Program-made: the position numbers and the translations under genes
Shown here: piece by piece, positions 1 to 11,504 of the stretch
How the letters are laid out: each line of letters opens with the position of its first letter
Position numbering within the stretch: the stretch's first letter is position 1
NCBI RefSeq assembly: GCF_002803075.1
Contig: NZ_NNBK01000002.1
Span: 310,001-374,000 of the forward strand
From: Streptomyces sp. CB01373
GTDB taxonomy: Bacteria > Actinomycetota > Actinomycetes > Streptomycetales > Streptomycetaceae
DNA length: 64,000 bases
Direction of reading: 5' to 3'
The notes under the pieces: generated by a model
Seen by the model: only the letters and a program-made list of their open reading frames with translations
Told to the model about the DNA's origin: nothing
The model's database searches: none

Positions 1-444
1 CAGATGCTCGGCGAGCAGGGCCGGCGTCGACTCGATCACCCGGAACATGCGCAGATACAGCTCCACGGGCACGACGCTCCCCACGGCGTCGCTGATCGTG
101 TCCCAGCCCTCCAGCAGGCTCCGGCGCAGCGCCTCCAGCGGAGCCTCCCCGGGCGGCCGGGCGCGCAGCGAGTCGACGAAGTGCGCCTCCACCATCTCCT
201 GCACGGCGAAGGCGGCCTCCTCCTTGCCCGGGAAGTAGCGGAAGAAGGTGCGCTGGGAGACGTCGACGGCCTCGGCGATCTCGTCGACCGTCGTCCGTTC
301 GTACCCCTGGGCGGTGAACAGTTCCAGCGCCGCCCGCAGCAGTGCGTCGCGGGTGCGCCGCTTCTTGCGTTCGCGCAGTCCCGGCCGTGCCGCCGTCCGT
401 GACAGCGTCCGTGGCGCCGTCCCGGCGGTCCCCGCCGTCTCCAT
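1..444 (-). CDS. TetR/AcrR family regulator (3' end outside window)
   Basis: DNA-binding repressor, probably of the divergent efflux pump at 587. Read from ATG at 444, the protein has a short disordered leader, then a typical TetR helix-turn-helix: RDALLRAALELFTAQGYERT followed by VDEIAEAVDVSQRTFFRYFP around residues 31-70, and then the variable ligand domain. The frame is open to base 1, so the last third is missing. The YFPGKEEA end of the HTH is canonical. The longer overlapping frame starting at 524 is out of register and has an arginine-rich shadow composition. The ligand cannot be inferred. Confidence 0.88.
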   Translation of the reverse strand, partial: METAGTAGTAPRTLSRTAARPGLRERKKRRTRDALLRAALELFTAQGYERTTVDEIAEAVDVSQRTFFRYFPGKEEAAFAVQEMVEAHFVDSLRARPPGEAPLEALRRSLLEGWDTISDAVGSVVPVELYLRMFRVIESTPALLAEHL

Positions 445-518
445 GGACCTCTCCGGACCTCTTTCCCGCACCGCTTCCCCGAACGCGAACCGTTTCCCCT
501 GATCAGACTATAGGGGAG

Positions 519-586
519 TGACACGTCAGTTACCGACTTGTGAATTGGTTTGTCGTTTGTCAGTGACTGTCATTAGCCTCGAATGT
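519..586. promoter_or_regulatory. divergent promoter region with candidate TetR operators
   Basis: The intergenic region between the TetR gene and the MFS pump holds two short inverted repeats of the same half-site: TGACACGTCA at 519-528 and TGACTGTCA at 564-572. A further TGTCA copy overlaps at 558-562. Such repeated TGAC/GTCA half-sites between a regulator and its divergent target are what a TetR operator would look like. This is inference; no promoter hexamers are convincing. Confidence 0.35.
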
Positions 587-2206
587 ATGACTAGTCAGAC
601 CACCATCGACACGACGGGGCCGGGGGACGGCGCCTCTGCGGGCCTGCCGGACCCCATGCCCGCCAAGGGGCTGCGAGGGCACCCGTGGGTCACCCTGATC
701 ACCGTCGCCGTAGGGGTCATGATGGTGGCCCTCGACGGCACCATCGTGGCCATCGCCAACCCCGTGATCGGCAGGGAGCTGCACGCGACCCTCGCCGATG
801 TGCAGTGGATCACCAACGCCTACTTCCTCGCCCTCGCGGTCTCCCTGATCACCGCGGGCAAGCTGGGTGACCGCTTCGGGCACCGGCAGACCTTCCTCAT
901 CGGTGTGACCGGCTTCGCCGCCGCCTCGGGCGCCATCGGCCTGTCGGACACCATCGCCATGGTCATCATCTTCCGGGTCTTCCAGGGCCTGTTCGGCGCG
1001 CTGCTGATGCCGGCCGCGCTCGGCCTGCTGCGGGCCACCTTCCCGGCCGAGAAGCTCAACATGGCCATCGGCATCTGGGGCATGGTCATCGGTGCCTCCA
1101 CCGCAGGCGGCCCGATCCTCGGCGGTGTGCTCGTCGAGCACGTCAACTGGCAGTCGGTGTTCTTCATCAACGTGCCCGTCGGCGCCCTCGCCCTGGTCCT
1201 GGGCCTGCTGATCCTGCTCGACCACCGCGCCGAGAACGCGCCGCGCTCCTTCGACATCCTCGGCATCGTCCTGCTCTCCGGAGCGATGTTCTGCCTGGTG
1301 TGGGCCCTGATCAAGGCTCCGGCCTGGGGCTGGGGCGACGGCACGACGTGGACGTTCATCGCCGCGTCCGTGCTCGGCTTCGCCGCCTTCGCCTTCTGGG
1401 AGACCAGGGTGAAGGAGCCGCTGATCCCGCTGGCGCTGTTCCGCTCGGTCCCGCTGTCCGCGGGCGTGGTGCTCATGGTCCTGATGGCCATCGCGTTCAT
1501 GGGCGGCCTGTTCTTCGTGACCTTCTACCTCCAGAACGTCCATGGGATGAGCCCGATCGAGGCGGGCACGCACCTCCTCCCGCTCACCGGCATGATGATC
1601 GTCGGCTCCCCGCTCGCGGGATTCATGATCACCAAGGTGGGCCCGCGCATTCCGCTGGCGGGCGGCATGGCGGCCACCGCGCTCGCCATGTACGGCATGT
1701 CCACGCTTGAGACGGGCACGAGCGGCCTCACCATGTCACTCTGGTTCGCCCTGCTGGGCCTCGGCCTCGCCCCGGTCATGGTCGGCGCCACCGAGGTCAT
1801 CGTCGGCAACGCGCCCCTGGAGCTGTCCGGTGTGGCCGGCGGTCTCCAGCAGTCCGCCATGCAGATCGGCGGCAGCCTCGGTACGGCCGTGCTGGGCGCG
1901 GTGATGGCCTCCAAGGTCAACAGCGACCTGGCCGGCAACTGGAAGGACGCGGGGCTCCCGCCGCTCACCCACACCCAGCTCGACCAGGCCTCCGAGGCGG
2001 TCCAGTTCGGCGCGGCGCCGGTGCCGGAGGGTACGCCCGAGGCGATCGCCACGAAGATCACCTCCGTCGCGCACGAGACGTTCATCTCCGGGATGAGCCT
2101 CGCCTCCCTCGTGGCCGCCGGGATCGCGGCCGTGGCCGTCCTGGTGGCTCTGTTCACCAAGCGCGGGGAGAACGCGGAAGCGGGCGCGGGCGTCGGCCAC
2201 ATCTGA
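587..2206 (+). CDS. MFS drug efflux transporter, DHA2 (14-TM) family
   Basis: Proton-driven multidrug exporter of the EmrB/QacA type, 539 aa. Signature segments are visible: LDGTIVAIANPVI in TM1 (motif D1), GKLGDRFGHRQTFLIG (motif A, loop 2-3) and GWGMVIGAS-type motif C with GGPILGGVL in TM5. About 14 hydrophobic segments fit the DHA2 class. I chose ATG 587 (MTSQTTIDT), because the open frame back to 518 encodes non-conserved residues and covers the candidate operators. It is divergent from the TetR gene, the usual arrangement for a substrate-induced pump. The substrate is unknown. Confidence 0.9.
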   Translation: MTSQTTIDTTGPGDGASAGLPDPMPAKGLRGHPWVTLITVAVGVMMVALDGTIVAIANPVIGRELHATLADVQWITNAYFLALAVSLITAGKLGDRFGHRQTFLIGVTGFAAASGAIGLSDTIAMVIIFRVFQGLFGALLMPAALGLLRATFPAEKLNMAIGIWGMVIGASTAGGPILGGVLVEHVNWQSVFFINVPVGALALVLGLLILLDHRAENAPRSFDILGIVLLSGAMFCLVWALIKAPAWGWGDGTTWTFIAASVLGFAAFAFWETRVKEPLIPLALFRSVPLSAGVVLMVLMAIAFMGGLFFVTFYLQNVHGMSPIEAGTHLLPLTGMMIVGSPLAGFMITKVGPRIPLAGGMAATALAMYGMSTLETGTSGLTMSLWFALLGLGLAPVMVGATEVIVGNAPLELSGVAGGLQQSAMQIGGSLGTAVLGAVMASKVNSDLAGNWKDAGLPPLTHTQLDQASEAVQFGAAPVPEGTPEAIATKITSVAHETFISGMSLASLVAAGIAAVAVLVALFTKRGENAEAGAGVGHI

Positions 2207-2445
2207 CGGCGCCCCAAATCGGCGGAGTTCGCCCGTCAGGGTGACTCCGCCGAAGATCCCTCGCCTCCGGTGCATACCGCGGGTGACAGTGGGTCAAGTC
2301 CTCCGCAGGGGACGGGGGAGAAGCGGCCGGCGCGCGCTGCCGGAGGGGGGCAGCGCGCGGGCGGCTTCGGCGGCCGGAACCGGGGTACCCGCACCTACGA
2401 AACCCAGAGGAACTCCAACTCGACAGATTTCCAAGGGAGTTGATG

Positions 2446-2790
2446 ATGGCGGGCTTCGGAGGCGGAACGCGCGGGTACCCCCGTTCACGCGGCCGGACGG
2501 GGCAGCGATGGGGGTCCCCCCTGCTCAAGCGAAGCCGGGAGCTTGGGGGACGGCCGGACCGCGCGACACTCGGGATCATCGGGACCATCTGCGCGGTCGC
2601 CGGTTTCTTCGCGCTGGGGATCGTCCTCGGCCCGGCGGCGGTCGTCTGCGGCTGGCTCGCGATGGGCCGCACCTGGGCGGGCGACCGCTCGCTCCCGGCC
2701 CTGGTCGCCGTGGTCCTGGGCGCCATCGACACCCTCCTGGCCGTCGTCTGGCTGGCCGGAGCGGCAACGCCGGGCGGCGGCCTGTTCTGA
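2446..2790 (+). CDS. small membrane protein, DUF4190-like
   Basis: Protein of 114 aa with two hydrophobic helices near residues 46-68 and 80-102 (LGIIGTICAVAGFFALGIVL and LVAVVLGAIDTLLAVVWLAG), the usual two-TM layout of DUF4190 proteins. AAGGGAG at 2433-2439 places the start at ATG 2446; ATG 2443 and TTG 2440 are in frame but too close. The N-terminal third is low-complexity and contains a REP-like stem-loop repeat at 2511-2550, so it looks acquired rather than conserved. Function unknown. Confidence 0.6.
   Translation: MAGFGGGTRGYPRSRGRTGQRWGSPLLKRSRELGGRPDRATLGIIGTICAVAGFFALGIVLGPAAVVCGWLAMGRTWAGDRSLPALVAVVLGAIDTLLAVVWLAGAATPGGGLF
2511..2550. repeat. REP-like palindromic repeat inside a coding region
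   Basis: Imperfect palindrome: TCCCCC at 2515-2520 pairs with GGGGGA at 2545-2550, and GCTC at 2523-2526 pairs with GAGC at 2539-2542, around a GAAGCC loop. It resembles short GC-rich palindromic units I know as dispersed in Streptomyces genomes. Here it is read through in frame as part of the DUF4190-like protein. Confidence 0.5.
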
Positions 2791-2822
2791 CACCGGACAA
2801 GAGTTCTGGCACCGGACAAGAG
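2785..2822. repeat. 19-bp tandem duplication spanning a stop codon
   Basis: Two adjacent 19-bp copies (2785-2803 and 2804-2822) share TTCTG-CACCGGACAAGAG and differ only at base 6 (A versus G). The TGA stop of the small membrane protein (2788-2790) lies in copy 1; the matching triplet in copy 2 is TGG. Confidence 0.75.
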
Positions 2823-2849
2823 GGCGGCGGACCGATGGTCCGCCGCCCT
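2821..2849. terminator. bidirectional hairpin between convergent genes
   Basis: Perfect 13-bp stem AGGGCGGCGGACC with a GAT loop and its exact complement. It sits between the 3' ends of the DUF4190-like gene (+) and aceE (-), so it can stop both transcripts. There is no T-tract, as is usual in Streptomyces. Confidence 0.75.
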
Positions 2850-2872
2850 CTCGCGGCTTCAGGAGCGTCTCC

Positions 2873-5620
<2,748 letters not shown>

Positions 5621-6033
5621 GCTGTTCCTTACCTGTCAGAGGGCTGACATGTCTGCGGCGAATCTGGGTTCGTTCTGTTGGTTTCCTGTGTTCCTGTAGG
5701 TTTGTCTGACTGTGTCTGCGCCGTTCCCCATCGTGTACCTCGCACGAGCCGCACGTCATCTCTACCGCGGGGTAACCGACGGCTCTCTCCGGCAACCCCT
5801 GCCCGGAGGTGTGCTCCCGAACACGCGAACCGGACAGAACGGTGTGGTGTGTGTCACCGCTGATCGCGATACCGTGTCAGAAGTTGCGGCGACACAGCCG
5901 GGATCGTCACCGTTTCGGCGGTCTGAACCGCCGGGTACTTGCGCGATCCGGCCCGCCCGTGTGGACTACGGCCAATGCTTCGCGCATGCGCGTGGCTGAA
6001 GACCTAAATCGCAACATCATCAGGAGGCAACCC
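5621..6033. other. 413-bp divergent intergenic region, no gene seen
   Basis: Lies between aceE (-) and the DUF3052 gene (+) and must hold both promoters. An 8-bp palindrome GACATGTC is at 5647-5654 within the aceE leader. Short open frames here have no ribosome site and no recognisable protein. I could not place -35/-10 boxes with confidence. Confidence 0.5.
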
Positions 6034-6471
6034 GTGAGCGCGACCGCGGACCACGCGGAGGAGCGGACCAGCCCAGCCGCCAGGTTGGGATTCCAGCCCG
6101 GGCAGGTGGTCCAGGAGATCGGCTACGACGACGACGTAGACCAGGACCTCCGCGAGGCCATCGAGGAAGCGATCGGCAGCGAACTCGTGGACGAGGACTA
6201 CGACGACGTGGCCGACGCCGTGGTGCTGTGGTTCCGCGACGACGACGGCGACCTTACGGATGTGCTGGTGGACGCCACCACGTACATCGAGGAGGGTGGC
6301 GCGATCCTGCTCTTCACGCCGAAGACGGGCCGTGCCGGGTACGTGGAGCCGAGTGACATCTCGGAAGCCGCGACCACGGCGGGGCTGTCGGCGAGCAAGA
6401 GCGTCAGTGTCGGCAAGGACTGGAGCGGCAGCCGCCTCGCGACGCCCAAGGCAGCCAAGCCGAAGAAGTAG
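6034..6471 (+). CDS. DUF3052 family protein
   Basis: Small acidic cytoplasmic protein of 145 aa. AGGAGG at 6022-6027 sets GTG 6034 as start. The core (GFQPGQVVQEIGYDDDVDQDLREAIEEAIGS and DVADAVVLWFRDDDGDLTDVL) is characteristic of DUF3052, an actinobacterial family often found beside aceE. The tail is lysine/alanine-rich (TPKAAKPKK). The biochemical role is not established to my knowledge. A perfect terminator follows, so it is probably monocistronic. Confidence 0.85.
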   Translation: MSATADHAEERTSPAARLGFQPGQVVQEIGYDDDVDQDLREAIEEAIGSELVDEDYDDVADAVVLWFRDDDGDLTDVLVDATTYIEEGGAILLFTPKTGRAGYVEPSDISEAATTAGLSASKSVSVGKDWSGSRLATPKAAKPKK

Positions 6472-6489
6472 CTCCACTTCGTCCCCGGA

Positions 6490-6527
6490 CCGACGGACGG
6501 GCCGACTTGTGTCGGCCCGTCCGTCGG
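6490..6527 (+). terminator. terminator after DUF3052 gene
   Basis: Perfect 17-bp stem (6490-6506 with 6511-6527) and a TTGT loop, 18 bp after the stop codon. Confidence 0.85.
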
Positions 6528-6590
6528 CCTGCGGTGATCACTGCGTAGGGTGGCATCACCCGAACAGGCCCACCGAAGGGAAGCAGGACG

Positions 6591-7049
6591 ATGGCGATCC
6601 AGGTCGGCGACAAGGCGCCCGACTTCGAACTCAAGGACAACCACGGCCGGACCGTGCGGCTGTCCGACTTCCGTGGCGAGAAGAACGTGGTGCTGCTCTT
6701 CTACCCGTTCGCCTTCACCGGTGTGTGCACCGGCGAGCTGTGCGCCCTGCGCGACAACCTGCCGAAGTTCGTCAACGACGACACCCAGCTGCTCGCCGTC
6801 TCCAACGACTCCATCCCCACCCTGCGCGTCTTCGGCGAGCAGGAGGGCCTGGAGTACCCGCTGCTGAGCGATTTCTGGCCGCACGGCAACACTTCGCGCG
6901 CCTACGGCGTCTTCGACGAGGGCAAGGGCTGCGCGGTGCGCGGCACCTTCATCATCGACAAGGAGGGCGTCGTGCGCTGGACGGTCGTCAACGGCCTGCC
7001 GGACGCGCGCGACCTGAACGACTACGTGAAGGCGCTCGACACCCTGTGA
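6591..7049 (+). CDS. peroxiredoxin (AhpE/Bcp-like)
   Basis: Thioredoxin-fold peroxidase that reduces hydrogen peroxide and organic peroxides, 152 aa. The peroxidatic site PxxxTxxC is PFAFTGVC, giving Pro39, Thr43 and Cys46. A second cysteine, Cys51, lies five residues on, as in Bcp-type (atypical 2-Cys) enzymes, while the overall sequence ([20 protein letters not shown]) resembles mycobacterial AhpE. The start is ATG 6591 preceded by GAAGGGAAG. It lies between terminator 6490-6527 and the Ter cluster; a shared stress role is inference. Confidence 0.93.
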   Translation: MAIQVGDKAPDFELKDNHGRTVRLSDFRGEKNVVLLFYPFAFTGVCTGELCALRDNLPKFVNDDTQLLAVSNDSIPTLRVFGEQEGLEYPLLSDFWPHGNTSRAYGVFDEGKGCAVRGTFIIDKEGVVRWTVVNGLPDARDLNDYVKALDTL

Positions 7050-7185
7050 CCCGGTGCCCCCGACACCGGTGATTCTTCGGCTCCAGGGCCTGCGTGGCGC
7101 GGGAACCCGTCACTAGGATCGAGTCGTTGATCCCATATCCGATGCACGACGGGGCTCCCCGCCCCAGGACACCAATGGAGGACTC

Positions 7186-7761
7186 GTGGGAGTCAGCCTC
7201 AGCAAGGGCGGCAACGTATCGCTGACGAAGGAGGCCCCGGGCCTGACCGCGGTCCTCGTCGGCCTGGGCTGGGACGCCCGCACCACGACCGGCAGCGACT
7301 TCGACCTCGACGCCAGCGCGCTGCTGCTGAACAACTCCGGCAAGGTGGTCAGCGACCAGCACTTCGTCTTCTTCAACAACCTCAAGAGCCCCGACGGCTC
7401 GGTGGAGCACACCGGTGACAACCTCACCGGCGAGGGCGAGGGCGACGACGAGACGATCAAGGTCAACCTGGCCGGCGTCCCGGCCGACGTCGACAAGATC
7501 GTCTTCCCGGTCTCGATCTACGACGCCGAGAACCGTCAGCAGTCCTTCGGTCAGGTGCGCAACGCGTACATCCGCGTGGTGAACCAGGCCGGCGGCCAGG
7601 AGATCGCGCGGTACGACCTCAGCGAGGACGCCTCGACCGAGACGGCCATGGTCTTCGGCGAGCTGTACCGGCACGGCGCCGAGTGGAAGTTCCGCGCCAT
7701 CGGCCAGGGCTACGCCTCGGGCCTGCGCGGCATCGCGCAGGACTTCGGCGTGAACGTCTGA
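7186..7761 (+). CDS. TerD family protein (1)
   Basis: Calcium-binding stress protein of the TerD fold, 191 aa, start GTG 7186 after TGGAGGA. It has the full signature: [18 protein letters not shown] at the N-terminus, [10 protein letters not shown], the acidic Ca-binding run [15 protein letters not shown], and the C-terminal [20 protein letters not shown]. TerD proteins are linked to tellurite, phage and membrane stress; the molecular function is unsettled. It is closely related to the protein encoded at 7876, indicating tandem duplication. Confidence 0.95.
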   Translation: MGVSLSKGGNVSLTKEAPGLTAVLVGLGWDARTTTGSDFDLDASALLLNNSGKVVSDQHFVFFNNLKSPDGSVEHTGDNLTGEGEGDDETIKVNLAGVPADVDKIVFPVSIYDAENRQQSFGQVRNAYIRVVNQAGGQEIARYDLSEDASTETAMVFGELYRHGAEWKFRAIGQGYASGLRGIAQDFGVNV

Positions 7762-7796
7762 GCCAAGGTCCGCCCGGCTTCGACCAATCCCGACCC

Positions 7797-7830
7797 GTCC
7801 GGCGCCGCGCGTTTCAGCGCGGCGCCGGAC
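7797..7830 (+). terminator. hairpin between the two terD genes
   Basis: Perfect 14-bp stem with a GTTTCA loop, in the 114-bp gap between the TerD genes. It probably terminates or attenuates the upstream transcript so the two copies can be expressed at different levels. Confidence 0.75.
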
Positions 7831-7875
7831 GCGCAGGACAACCAGACAGGCACCACCTCGGGGAGGACCAGCATC

Positions 7876-8454
7876 ATGGGCGTCACGCTCGCCAAGGGAG
7901 GCAACGTCTCCCTCTCGAAGGCCGCACCGAACCTGACCAACGTCATGGTCGGACTCGGCTGGGAGGAGCGCTCCACCACCGGAGCCCCCTTCGACCTCGA
8001 CGCCAGCGCGCTGCTGTGCACCGGCGCCAACCGGGTGCTGGGCGACGAGTGGTTCGTGTTCTACAACCAGCTCACGAGCCCGGACGGCTCCGTGGAGCAC
8101 ACCGGCGACAACCTCACCGGCGAGGGCGAGGGCGACGACGAGACGATCCTGGTGGACCTCACCCGAGTGCCCTCGCAGTGCGAGAAGATCGTCTTCCCGG
8201 TCTCCATCCACATGGCCGACGAGCGCGGACAGACCTTCGGGCAGGTCTCGGACGCCTACATCCGCGTGCTCAACCAGGCCGACGGCACGGAACTCGCCCG
8301 TTACGACCTGAGCGAGGACGCCAGCACGGAAACCGCGATGATCTTCGGCGAGCTCTACCGCTACCGGGGCGAATGGAAGTTCCGCGCGGTGGGCCAGGGG
8401 TACGCGTCCGGGCTGCGCGGAATCGCCCTAGACTTCGGGGTCAACGTTTCGTAA
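7876..8454 (+). CDS. TerD family protein (2)
   Basis: Paralogue of the preceding gene, 192 aa, start ATG 7876. [25 protein letters not shown] and ETAMIFGELYRYRGEWKFRA are retained, so both calcium sites look intact. The variable loop near residues 50-60 differs (CTGANRVLGDEWFVFYNQL). The TerC-like gene follows 51 bp later, suggesting co-transcription. Confidence 0.95.
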   Translation: MGVTLAKGGNVSLSKAAPNLTNVMVGLGWEERSTTGAPFDLDASALLCTGANRVLGDEWFVFYNQLTSPDGSVEHTGDNLTGEGEGDDETILVDLTRVPSQCEKIVFPVSIHMADERGQTFGQVSDAYIRVLNQADGTELARYDLSEDASTETAMIFGELYRYRGEWKFRAVGQGYASGLRGIALDFGVNVS

Positions 8455-8505
8455 AGCCAAGTGCGGCGCGGGGGAGACCCGTACCGGATACGGATTGGGT
8501 AGCCA

Positions 8506-9657
8506 GTGCTCCTGAAAACCTTCGGCTGGTCGTTCGCGGTGACCGCGGTCGGCCTTGCCGCGGCGGTCTTGTACGGGGGGTGGACCGCCTTCGGAATCGT
8601 GGCGATCCTGTCGATCCTCGAGATCTCGCTGTCCTTCGACAACGCGGTGGTCAACGCCGGAATCCTGAAGAAGATGAATGCCTTCTGGCAGAAGATCTTC
8701 CTCACGGTCGGCGTACTCGTCGCGGTCTTCGGCATGCGGCTGGTCTTCCCCGTCGTCATCGTCGCCATCAGCGCCAAGATGGGCCCTGTCGAGGCCGTCG
8801 ACCTCGCGCTCAACAACAAGGACCACTACCAGCAGCTGGTCACGGACGCCCACCCCGCGATCGCCGCGTTCGGTGGCATGTTCCTGCTGATGATCTTCCT
8901 CGACTTCATCTTCGAGGACCGGGACATCAAGTGGCTGCCCTGGATCGAGCGGCCGCTCGCCAAGCTCGGCAGGATCGACATGCTGTCGGTCTGCATCGCC
9001 CTGGCCGTGCTGCTCATCACCGCCTTCACCTTCGCCACCCACGCCCACCAGCACGGCGGCGCGCACGTCGACAAGGCGCAGACGGTACTGATCTCCGGCA
9101 TCGCCGGTCTGATCACCTACATGGTCGTCGGCGGACTCTCCGGCTACTTCGAGGACAAGCTCGAGGAGGACGAGGAACGCGAGCACGAGGAGGAGGAAGA
9201 GGCCGCGCGCACCGGCAGGAAGCGTTCGGCCGTCGCCCTGGCCGGCAAGGCCGCGTTCTTCATGTTCCTCTACCTCGAGGTGCTCGACGCGTCCTTCTCC
9301 TTCGACGGCGTGATCGGCGCCTTCGCCATCACCAACGACATCGTCCTGATGGCCCTCGGCCTCGGCATCGGCGCCATGTACGTCCGTTCACTCACGGTCT
9401 ACCTGGTCCGCCAGGGCACCCTCGACGACTACGTCTACCTGGAGCACGGCGCGCACTACGCGATCGGCGCGCTGGCCGTGATCCTCATGGTCACCATCCA
9501 GTACCAGATCAACGAGGTGATCACCGGCCTGGTCGGCGTGGTCCTCATCGCCTGGTCCTTCTGGTCCTCGGTGCGCCGCAACCGCGCCCTGGCGGCGGCC
9601 GAGGGAAGCCCGGCGGGCACGGCGGACACCCAGAGCGAGGTCTCCTCAGGGGTGTGA
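8506..9657 (+). CDS. TerC-superfamily integral membrane protein (DUF475)
   Basis: Polytopic membrane protein of 383 aa. The two conserved acidic TM motifs of the TerC superfamily are visible: EISLSFDNAVVNAGIL near residue 40 and EVLDASFSFDGVIGAFAITN near 260. A charged cytoplasmic loop (EDKLEEDEEREHEEEEEAA) splits the halves. GTG 8506 is the likely start; the ribosome site is weak. TerC proteins are thought to anchor TerD-type proteins at the membrane and some relatives move metal ions. Position directly after two terD genes fits this. Confidence 0.9.
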   Translation: MLLKTFGWSFAVTAVGLAAAVLYGGWTAFGIVAILSILEISLSFDNAVVNAGILKKMNAFWQKIFLTVGVLVAVFGMRLVFPVVIVAISAKMGPVEAVDLALNNKDHYQQLVTDAHPAIAAFGGMFLLMIFLDFIFEDRDIKWLPWIERPLAKLGRIDMLSVCIALAVLLITAFTFATHAHQHGGAHVDKAQTVLISGIAGLITYMVVGGLSGYFEDKLEEDEEREHEEEEEAARTGRKRSAVALAGKAAFFMFLYLEVLDASFSFDGVIGAFAITNDIVLMALGLGIGAMYVRSLTVYLVRQGTLDDYVYLEHGAHYAIGALAVILMVTIQYQINEVITGLVGVVLIAWSFWSSVRRNRALAAAEGSPAGTADTQSEVSSGV

Positions 9658-9687
9658 CACCCCTCCGGGGGAGGGAACGCTTCTGTG

Positions 9688-9737
9688 CGGGGCGGCCGCC
9701 GGGAACCGGGTCGAACCGGTCCTCCGGGGCCGCCCCG
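9688..9737 (+). terminator. long GC-rich hairpin after terC-like gene
   Basis: CGGGGCGGC at 9688-9696 pairs with GCCGCCCCG at 9729-9737, with a further ACCGG/CCGGT stem inside. It separates the TerC-like gene from the TerA-like gene 43 bp later. Confidence 0.65.
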
Positions 9738-9779
9738 TCGCGTGGGTCCGGTGTGTGTGAACTGGGGGCGGAAAGGGAC

Positions 9780-10517
9780 ATGGGCTTCTTCGACGGTCTG
9801 CTGGGAGGGCGCGCGGCCGACTTCGACTCGGGCAGCGCCTCGACCAACGCGATCGAACTGACCAAACGGCACCACCATGTGTCGCTGACCAAGCAGGGCG
9901 CGGCCACCGGCCATCTGCGCGTCAACCTGGCCTGGCGGATGCGCACCTCCGACCTCGGCGGTCCGACCCGGGACAGCCTGCTGCGGCACCCGCTCAGGGC
10001 GCTCAAGCCGCCGCAGGTGATCGGGCACAGCCAGAGCATGGTCAACGTCGACCTCGACCTCGGCTGCATGTACGAGCTGTCCGACGGCACCAAGGGCGTC
10101 GTACAGCCCCTCGGCGGCTTCCTCGGCGACGTCAACGCACCGCCGTACGTCAAACTCAGCGGCGACGACCGGTTCGGGTCCGCGTCCGGCGAGACCATGT
10201 ACATCAACCTCGACCACCGGGACCAGATCAAACGGCTGCTGGTCTTCGTGTACATCTACGACCAGACTCCGGCCTTCGACCGCACCCACGCGATCGTCAC
10301 GATGTACCCGAGCAACGGCCCGCGCATCGAGATCGGCCTCGACGAACGCCACCCGCAGGCACGCTCGTGCGCGGTGGTCCTGATCGAGAACGTCAAGGAC
10401 GAACTGATCGTCCGCCGCGAGGTCAAGTTCGTCTACGGCTTCCAGTCGGAACTGGACCGCCTGTACGGCTGGGGCCTTCAGTGGGGCCGTGGCTACAAGT
10501 CCAAGGCCGACCGGTAG
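9780..10517 (+). CDS. TerA-like / TerD-fold tellurium-resistance protein
   Basis: 245 aa from ATG 9780, preceded by GAAAGGGA. The open frame extends far upstream but those residues are a shadow of the terD/terC genes. Residues 24-60 (IELTKRHHHVSLTKQG..LRVNLAWRMR) carry the TerD-fold strand pattern, and DLDLGCMYELSDG replaces the FDLDASALL motif. The C-terminus is rich in aromatic residues (DRLYGWGLQWGRGYKSK). It resembles TerA/TerF-type paralogues; the exact subfamily is uncertain. Convergent with the next gene, 21 bp apart. Confidence 0.8.
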   Translation: MGFFDGLLGGRAADFDSGSASTNAIELTKRHHHVSLTKQGAATGHLRVNLAWRMRTSDLGGPTRDSLLRHPLRALKPPQVIGHSQSMVNVDLDLGCMYELSDGTKGVVQPLGGFLGDVNAPPYVKLSGDDRFGSASGETMYINLDHRDQIKRLLVFVYIYDQTPAFDRTHAIVTMYPSNGPRIEIGLDERHPQARSCAVVLIENVKDELIVRREVKFVYGFQSELDRLYGWGLQWGRGYKSKADR

Positions 10518-10538
10518 CGCACCCCGCCCCGGGCCGCC

Positions 10539-11333
10539 CTACTGCCCGATGAACTGCGGCCCCTGCGGCGGCAGCCGGAACTCCGGGTCGGGTGCGGCCG
10601 CCACCGGCGGGGGATACCCGTACCCCGACGGGGCCGTGACCGCCGGCGGCTGCTGCGGGTAGCCGTACGCGGGCTGCGGATAGCCGTAGGCCGGCTGCGG
10701 ATACCCGTACGCCGGCTGAGCCGGCACCGGCGCGGGCTGCTCCGGCGGCAGCGGCTGCGCGGCGGCGGGAGTCGCGCCCTGCGCCTCCTCCGACTCGTCC
10801 ACCGAGATGCCGAAGTCCGTGGCGAGGCCCTTCAGACCGTTGGAGTAGCCTTCGCCGAGCGCGCGGAACTTCCAGCCCTCGCCCCGCCGGTACAGCTCAC
10901 CGCAGATCAGCGCGGTCTCCTGGCCGGTCTCGGGTGTGATGTCGAAGTAGGCAAGCGCCTCCTGCCCGGTGGCCGCCGCGTCGTACAGCAGGATGCGCAG
11001 CCCCTGTACGGCGTCGAAGGCGACGCCGTCCGCCGAGGCGACCAGCAGGATCCGGCCCACCTCGGGATCGAGCCCGGCGAGATCCGCCTGGACCGTGTCC
11101 GTCAGACCGTCGGCGACCCGCTTCTTGCCCAGCCGCCAGACCGTCCCGGACGGATGCCGCGGCTGGTTGTAGAAGACGAAGTCCTCGTCGGAGCGCACAC
11201 GGCCGCCGGGCCCCAGGAGCAGCGCCGAGGCGTCGACGTCCGGGATCCCCTGCCCGGGTGTCCAGCGCACCACGGCCCGTACTGTGGCGGCGTCCAGCGG
11301 GACGTTCGACCCCTTCAGCATCGCGTGCGTCAT
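10539..11333 (-). CDS. TerD family protein with proline/tyrosine-rich repeat tail
   Basis: 264 aa. Residues 1-175 are a TerD domain ([40 protein letters not shown]) but the acidic calcium loop of the other copies is absent (replaced by [16 protein letters not shown]), so metal binding may be altered. Residues about 190-264 are a low-complexity tail with three PQPAYGY units and further PAYGYP/GYGYP variants. Tails of this kind in Streptomyces often mediate self-association. It is divergent from the biosynthetic operon starting at 11505. Confidence 0.88.
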   Translation of the reverse strand: MTHAMLKGSNVPLDAATVRAVVRWTPGQGIPDVDASALLLGPGGRVRSDEDFVFYNQPRHPSGTVWRLGKKRVADGLTDTVQADLAGLDPEVGRILLVASADGVAFDAVQGLRILLYDAAATGQEALAYFDITPETGQETALICGELYRRGEGWKFRALGEGYSNGLKGLATDFGISVDESEEAQGATPAAAQPLPPEQPAPVPAQPAYGYPQPAYGYPQPAYGYPQQPPAVTAPSGYGYPPPVAAAPDPEFRLPPQGPQFIGQ

Positions 11334-11414
11334 GCGGTCATCCTGCCTTCTCCGTCCTGATCACGACAACGCGGGGCGTCGACGCGGCGGGGTTACCTGA
11401 AATTCATGCCCCGC

Positions 11415-11444
11415 GGGAACCTCGGACATGGATTCGTACGTACT
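11415..11444 (+). promoter_or_regulatory. candidate ECF-sigma promoter for the aldolase operon
   Basis: GGGAAC at 11415-11420 and CGTACT at 11439-11444, 18 bp apart, resemble the GGAAC / CGTC-type boxes of Streptomyces extracytoplasmic-function sigma factors. They lie 60-90 bp before ATG 11505. Assignment is tentative. Confidence 0.3.
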
Positions 11445-11504
11445 ATTACCGGCCACCTTTTGCCAGTCTTCGCAGGCCGCTCGATGCGCCACGGGGGGAG
11501 TTTC

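Noticed and set aside
7683-9779. Upstream two thirds of a 944-aa frame ending in the TerA-like gene
   Set aside because: This part is a frame-shifted shadow of terD and the TerC-like gene; the real start is ATG 9780 with a ribosome site.
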